This document shows positions 29,912 to 32,956 of a DNA stretch of 32,956 nucleotides, piece after piece. The position numbers and the translations under genes were made by a program. Origin of the DNA: a bacterium. GTDB taxonomy: Bacteria > Patescibacteriota > Doudnabacteria > UBA920 > 2-01-FULL-46-14. The notes under the pieces were generated by a model, which was not told the origin of the DNA, ran no database searches, and worked only from the letters and a program-made list of their open reading frames with translations. Within the stretch, counting starts at the first letter, position 1; the number at the start of each line of letters is the position of its first letter. The stretch is from positions 1-32,956 of the forward strand of contig JAUYKH010000009.1 in the NCBI GenBank assembly GCA_030700065.1, written 5' to 3'.

Positions 29912-30769
29912 CTATTTAAAACTAGGGAACTGAGATTTCCAACGTTTCTTACCTAATGTATAACCCAACGTTGTGCCTAGAATAAACGTTACAACTAGTA
30001 ATACTATGTTAGCGGTCGAGCTTTTTTGCGGGGCCAATGTTTTATCATTGTTTTCCGTATCGTCTGCCGCAGCATAAACTATTATATTGGCTAAATTTGG
30101 CTCGGTGGCCGACTCCTCTTTGATACTCCTTACGATATTTGTATCGTAATACTTTATACCTTTAATAATACGCAAATCTTCTTTCACATACCCGCCTTCA
30201 AAGCAATCTCCTTTATTAGAAATCAGGATAGCCATCGCATCCGAATTGCGAATCATATATCCCTCAAAAATATGGGGTTGTTCATTGGCACATCCGCGGA
30301 AATCTACCTTAGCCACTTCTTTATTATCCTGAGTGAGAATAGCGCGAAATTCGCTCCAAAAGGTATAACCATCTTCAATATGTTCGGAGAGAAATTCAAC
30401 CTGAACATTAATATTATTCTTTTTCAAACTCACACTTCCAAGATAAGAGAGGTTTTGGTAAGTATCCGCAATAAATTGACTGTACTTTTGCATACCTTCT
30501 TCAGTATATGAAAATTCTTGTAGAAACTGGTCACAGGATTTGACCTCGGAATCCTCGAGAGTAATCATATTAACCTTATGAACAATTGGCGGACATCCCC
30601 GCCCGTCGTTAGCGTGGACGGTATAGTATACAGAATTATCCTGAATTTTAAAGGCAACAGAGGAAATATATGTCGGGCCGCCCACTGTAGCCAAAACTCT
30701 TTCGCCTGATATTAAAAGTGAGAGTATGGCCAAAACAAATATTAACAATTTATAGTTAGTTTTATTCAT
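29912..30769 (-). CDS. Exported orphan protein with C-terminal anchor
   Basis: A 285-aa protein with a signal peptide (residues 1-27, likely cleaved after RVLA), an extracytoplasmic beta-rich domain with three Cys pairs-worth of cysteines (GRGCPP, VKSCDQ, FRGCAN, GDCFEG), and a C-terminal helix (about 252-272) followed by a basic tail (KKRWKSQ). The layout is that of a type I surface protein. Its codons are markedly AT-rich relative to the dnaG/rpoD neighbours, suggesting recent acquisition. No family recognised. Confidence 0.65.
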   Translation of the reverse strand: MNKTNYKLLIFVLAILSLLISGERVLATVGGPTYISSVAFKIQDNSVYYTVHANDGRGCPPIVHKVNMITLEDSEVKSCDQFLQEFSYTEEGMQKYSQFIADTYQNLSYLGSVSLKKNNINVQVEFLSEHIEDGYTFWSEFRAILTQDNKEVAKVDFRGCANEQPHIFEGYMIRNSDAMAILISNKGDCFEGGYVKEDLRIIKGIKYYDTNIVRSIKEESATEPNLANIIVYAAADDTENNDKTLAPQKSSTANIVLLVVTFILGTTLGYTLGKKRWKSQFPSFK

Positions 30770-30813
30770 GTAAAAAGATAGCTCATTTAATCTGGCGGAG
30801 GCGATGAGATTCG

Positions 30814-30847
30814 CCCCAGTAGTAGAACCTTAGGGTTCACTACGGGG
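30814..30847. other. Stable hairpin between orphan gene and tRNA-Ser
   Basis: CCCC-GTAGT-GAACC pairs with GGTTC-ACTAC-GGGG (14 bp, two bulged A) around a 4-nt loop. On the minus strand it lies between the tRNA-Ser 3' end and the start of the 30769 gene, so it may separate their transcripts, though no T-run follows in that direction. Confidence 0.5.
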
Positions 30848-30864
30848 TAAAAACTCACGAGTGC

Positions 30865-30951
30865 TGGCGGAGAGGACAGGATTCGAACCTGCGAGGGATT
30901 GCTCCCACACGCTTTCCAAGCGTGCGCCTTAAACCGCTCGGCCACCTCTCC
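30865..30951 (-). tRNA. tRNA-Ser(GGA)
   Basis: 87 nt including an encoded CCA. GGAGAGG/TCTCC acceptor pairing, D arm with GTGGCCGAGCGG, anticodon stem-loop CGCTTGGAAAGCG with GGA, a long variable arm (GTGGGAGCAATCCC region) and T arm GGTTCGAATCC define a class II serine tRNA. Confidence 0.95.
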
Positions 30952-31072
30952 TCTTTAATATCCTAAATTTATCTGAATTTATTATGAACCTAGTCTTTAT
31001 AATACCAAATTATTAGTGTTTTCAGCAACAATTGAACTATTCATCCCAAATCTCCAGTCTTCATTTAGCTTT

Positions 31073-31106
31073 GCGTAAAATTCGTCCGGCCGGAGCTATT
31101 TTACAC
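31073..31106. repeat. 34-bp dyad just after the PaaX-like stop codon
   Basis: Centred on CCGGCCGG (31086-31093) with outer arms GCGTAAAAT and ATTTTACAC; 13 of 17 base pairs are complementary. It is a close relative of the dyad at 31676-31711, in the same orientation. It ends 4 nt from the stop codon. Confidence 0.7.
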
Positions 31107-31110
31107 ATTT

Positions 31111-31641
31111 TTATTTTAACCCAAATACCCGCTTAAGCAGGGGTTCGCCATCAATCTCGCTCACCGTTAGATACCGAAAATATTTACGCAAATTCCATTC
31201 CTTCAAAAGCTGGTCCAGCTCCCCCGTCACTGGATACGGCGCAATATAGACACTTTCTTGCAGGGCGTAAAATCCGAGGGCGCGAAGCTCATTTCGAAGA
31301 TAATGCCGCCATTTGCTGATTGTCTCGGGTATATCGAAGACAATTACCCGCCAATGCCTGTCCCATTTTTTCATTTTTAAACGTTTGAGGTTGAGATATC
31401 GCACCGCTCGCAATTTACCCTTGGGCGTAAGATGAAAAAATGATTGATTATTTTTCTCCTTTTTTTGTACATAGCCCGAACGTTTAAGATTGTAGAGCTT
31501 CAAAAATATATTGCGATGATCCCAGGGAATTTCTTTTTTCATGTACATGGCCGTAAAATCGTAAAGGGACAAAGCCCCCGCTTCCCGCATAACATTTAAA
31601 ACCCTCAAACTCTCTTCATTTAGTTTTCTGCCTCTTTTCAT
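31111..31641 (-). CDS. PaaX-like regulator with Cas2-like domain
   Basis: A 176-aa protein. The N-terminal winged-helix (about residues 8-80, with KLYNLKRSGYVQKK and a wing FFHLTPKGKL) is followed by a ferredoxin-like Cas2-type domain (about 92-170) opening WDRHWRVIVFDIPETISKWRHYLRNELRALGF, the central module of PaaX. No CRISPR repeats or other cas genes are present, so it is a transcription factor rather than an adaptation nuclease. No phenylacetate catabolic operon is adjacent. Flanked by two related ~35-bp dyads, one 35 bp upstream of the start and one at the stop; the upstream one is a likely operator. Confidence 0.8.
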   Translation of the reverse strand: MKRGRKLNEESLRVLNVMREAGALSLYDFTAMYMKKEIPWDHRNIFLKLYNLKRSGYVQKKEKNNQSFFHLTPKGKLRAVRYLNLKRLKMKKWDRHWRVIVFDIPETISKWRHYLRNELRALGFYALQESVYIAPYPVTGELDQLLKEWNLRKYFRYLTVSEIDGEPLLKRVFGLK

Positions 31642-31675
31642 AGCATTTTTCGTAAAGATAACGTTTTAATTCCGA

Positions 31676-31711
31676 TGTGTAGAATTCATCCGGCCGGAAC
31701 ATTTTTACACA
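31676..31711. promoter_or_regulatory. 36-bp dyad upstream of the PaaX-like gene, probable operator
   Basis: Centred on CCGGCCGG (31690-31697), with outer arms TGTGTA and TACACA; 14 of 18 base pairs are complementary. Position and symmetry suit binding of a dimeric PaaX-type regulator. The sister copy is at 31073-31106. Confidence 0.6.
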
Positions 31712-31757
31712 CTCTGATTTGATTTTAGATGCAAAGTGGATTTCTAGTCAAGGCCTT

Positions 31758-31798
31758 GAAAAAAATAAATTTGCCGAACCCTCGGGGGCTCGGCAAAT
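31758..31798 (-). terminator. Terminator of the 96-aa gene
   Basis: On the minus strand TTTGCCGA (31797-31790) pairs with TCGGCAAA (31777-31770), with an inner CCC/GGG stem, then TTTATTTTTTT. It begins 21 nt after the stop codon at 31819. Confidence 0.8.
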
Positions 31799-31818
31799 GC
31801 GAACATACTGATGAGAAA

Positions 31819-32109
31819 CTAGACTGACACTGCGGCGGCTTTGGGTTTCCTAAGCGACCGGACGAGTTTGTTGGGATTGGTCACGCCGAAACGATAAATC
31901 TTCGTCCTCTTTTTTCCATTCCCCTCGATGCTAGTGCTAAGCAGTTTTACACCGCAAACGCAAACGCTTCGAGGGTCAAATCCGTTGCGAGCACCGAGGC
32001 TCACGCTGAGGATAAAAATTTTCGGAGTGGCCCTCAATCCAAAATCACCATGCCCTAGCTCGCGACTAATTACCTCTCTCAAGCACTTCTCTTTACTCTT
32101 GATCCTCAT
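31819..32109 (-). CDS. 96-aa basic protein, unknown
   Basis: A small Lys/Arg-rich protein with one CxC (SVCVCGVK) and no membrane segment. The ATG at 32109 follows a strong GAGGAGG ribosome binding site and the gene ends at a good terminator, so it is very likely expressed. TTGACA at 32212-32207, just after the upstream nuclease gene, may be its -35 box, though the matching -10 is poor. No family recognised; a small nucleic-acid-binding protein would fit its charge. Confidence 0.65.
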   Translation of the reverse strand: MRIKSKEKCLREVISRELGHGDFGLRATPKIFILSVSLGARNGFDPRSVCVCGVKLLSTSIEGNGKKRTKIYRFGVTNPNKLVRSLRKPKAAAVSV

Positions 32110-32224
32110 TCATCCTCCTCTTCAACTTGTGTTGGTGGTTACATCCGCCCTATAACGATGACCCGATACTGTGAATTGACTCTAAATTAAAGCAAATTAA
32201 ACGAGATGTCAAATGTTTTATCCA

Positions 32225-32956
32225 CTAAAACAGGGCTTTTTGCGCGGCCGTCTGTTGCGCAAATTCTTTTCTTTCTTCTTCGCTGAATACTTTAATTATT
32301 CCGTAAACCCCGTCATAGCCGGGAGTTTTGTGGACTTTTTCTTCCCGAACGCGGCGCACTGCCTCGGCCACAATCTCACCACCGATTTTTGCCACTTCGG
32401 GAATTGGCAAATCGAGAATCACGGCAAATTCGCTGCCGGCTCGTTCGATGAGCTTCCAATAGACATTCTGCACGGTTTTAGTTTTGGGACCTAGATCAAA
32501 ACAATCGGCCAAAACTTCTTCAAGCGGAACTAAGTGTCTTTGGGGTATTGCATTCTTCGGGACAAACCCTTCTTCCCTATCGGCCAAATCTTGAACGCGG
32601 GACAGCACGCCAACGGTCAACTTTTTGCCGCACACTGGGCACTCGCCGTGGTTTTTTCTCGTCTCTTGGGGTTCCATCGAAACTTTGCAATTCGTATGCC
32701 CATCCAAATGATATTTCCCTTCTTCCGGAAAATATTCGATCGTAAATTTGAACCGCTCTCGGTCTTTTTCTTTGATTATTCTGGTAAATTCATTGTAATC
32801 AAATTTTCCCTCCGGGATCTCCATCACATTCGCTTCACGGCCAATCCGCGGCAGGGAATGCGCGTCCGAGGAAGATAATATTGCTAACCGATCGTTCTTT
32901 GAAATTCGCCAGTTCATGGCCGCGTCAGAGGATAGCCCGGTTTCAATCGCGTAAAT
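32225..32956 (-). CDS. Endonuclease Q-like PHP nuclease, N-terminus beyond window
   Basis: The C-terminal 243 residues are visible; the reading frame runs through the window edge, so an internal ATG at 32917 is not the true start. The SSSDAHSLPRIGREANVME segment carries the last metal-binding D-x-H of the PHP phosphoesterase domain. It is followed by a zinc-binding part (HTNCKV...ECPVCGKKL) and the KTPGYDGVYGIIKVF tail typical of EndoQ. EndoQ cleaves DNA 5' of deaminated bases and abasic sites, i.e. repair of uracil and hypoxanthine. The family is often mislabelled as UvrD-like helicase. Confidence 0.85.
   Translation of the reverse strand: MYAIETGLSSDAAMNWRISKNDRLAILSSSDAHSLPRIGREANVMEIPEGKFDYNEFTRIIKEKDRERFKFTIEYFPEEGKYHLDGHTNCKVSMEPQETRKNHGECPVCGKKLTVGVLSRVQDLADREEGFVPKNAIPQRHLVPLEEVLADCFDLGPKTKTVQNVYWKLIERAGSEFAVILDLPIPEVAKIGGEIVAEAVRRVREEKVHKTPGYDGVYGIIKVFSEEERKEFAQQTAAQKALF

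Noticed and set aside
31111-31641. CRISPR Cas2 gene
   Set aside because: The Cas2-like fold is fused to an N-terminal winged helix as in PaaX, and there are no CRISPR repeats or other cas genes.

Overview
The window reads like a fragment of a small-genome environmental bacterium, most likely a member of the Candidate Phyla Radiation (Patescibacteria). This is an inference from gene content: a dnaG-rpoD pair, an endonuclease Q-like PHP nuclease, a tiny GIY-YIG protein, a Gmad2/GerMN secreted protein, a 7TM-type histidine kinase, a PaaX/Cas2-like regulator, many orphan small membrane proteins, and several promoters whose -10 box sits only 6-7 nt before an ATG (leaderless mRNAs). Genes are tightly packed, with repeated ATGA stop/start overlaps. 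No rRNA, CRISPR array, transposase or prophage was seen.

Layout. 1-4411 (minus strand): a redox/metal module. A CsoR-type repressor under a consensus promoter whose spacer is a CsoR-like operator is followed by a 53-aa membrane protein, a WrbA-like flavoprotein with a Cys-rich tail and two membrane proteins. Upstream lie a DUF1573 protein, a CcdA-like thiol transporter and a CPxC membrane protein, plus two orphan membrane proteins. 4612-10490 (minus): an ECF sigma factor, a probable anti-sigma factor and a MacA/MacB-type efflux system (adaptor, ATPase, permease), with one DUF5666-like protein on each side of the three transporter genes. 10620-11425: a decayed ORF with an in-frame amber codon, tRNA-Asn, and a GIY-YIG gene wedged between the tRNA and a displaced copy of the tRNA 5' part. 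11539-12821: a Gmad2/GerMN protein and an ArsR-type regulator bracketed by two near-identical perfect palindromes.

12868-20679 is the most interesting block. A lone response regulator diverges, through overlapping promoters, from a tightly coupled plus-strand operon: a 16-codon leader ORF, a leucine/Glu-type dehydrogenase, a PaaK-like adenylate-forming enzyme, a ThiF/E1-like adenylyltransferase, an Acg/MoeY-like nitroreductase, a 7TM histidine kinase and an inositol-monophosphatase-family enzyme. I infer a small-molecule biosynthesis-and-sensing system in which the product could be the ligand of the co-encoded kinase. This is a hypothesis; no product is identifiable from sequence.

20676-26654: a rhodanese, a P2-type (Ca2+-like) ATPase, then a second thiol/metal module (43-aa CxxC peptide, His-rich membrane protein, second CcdA-like protein), followed by a small operon with a stand-alone ATP-cone and a pterin-4a-carbinolamine dehydratase. 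26799-29827 (minus): dnaG-rpoD. 29912-32956: an AT-rich exported orphan, tRNA-Ser(GGA), a PaaX-like regulator flanked by paired dyads in the same arrangement as arsR, a small orphan gene with a strong ribosome binding site and terminator, and the C-terminal part of endonuclease Q.
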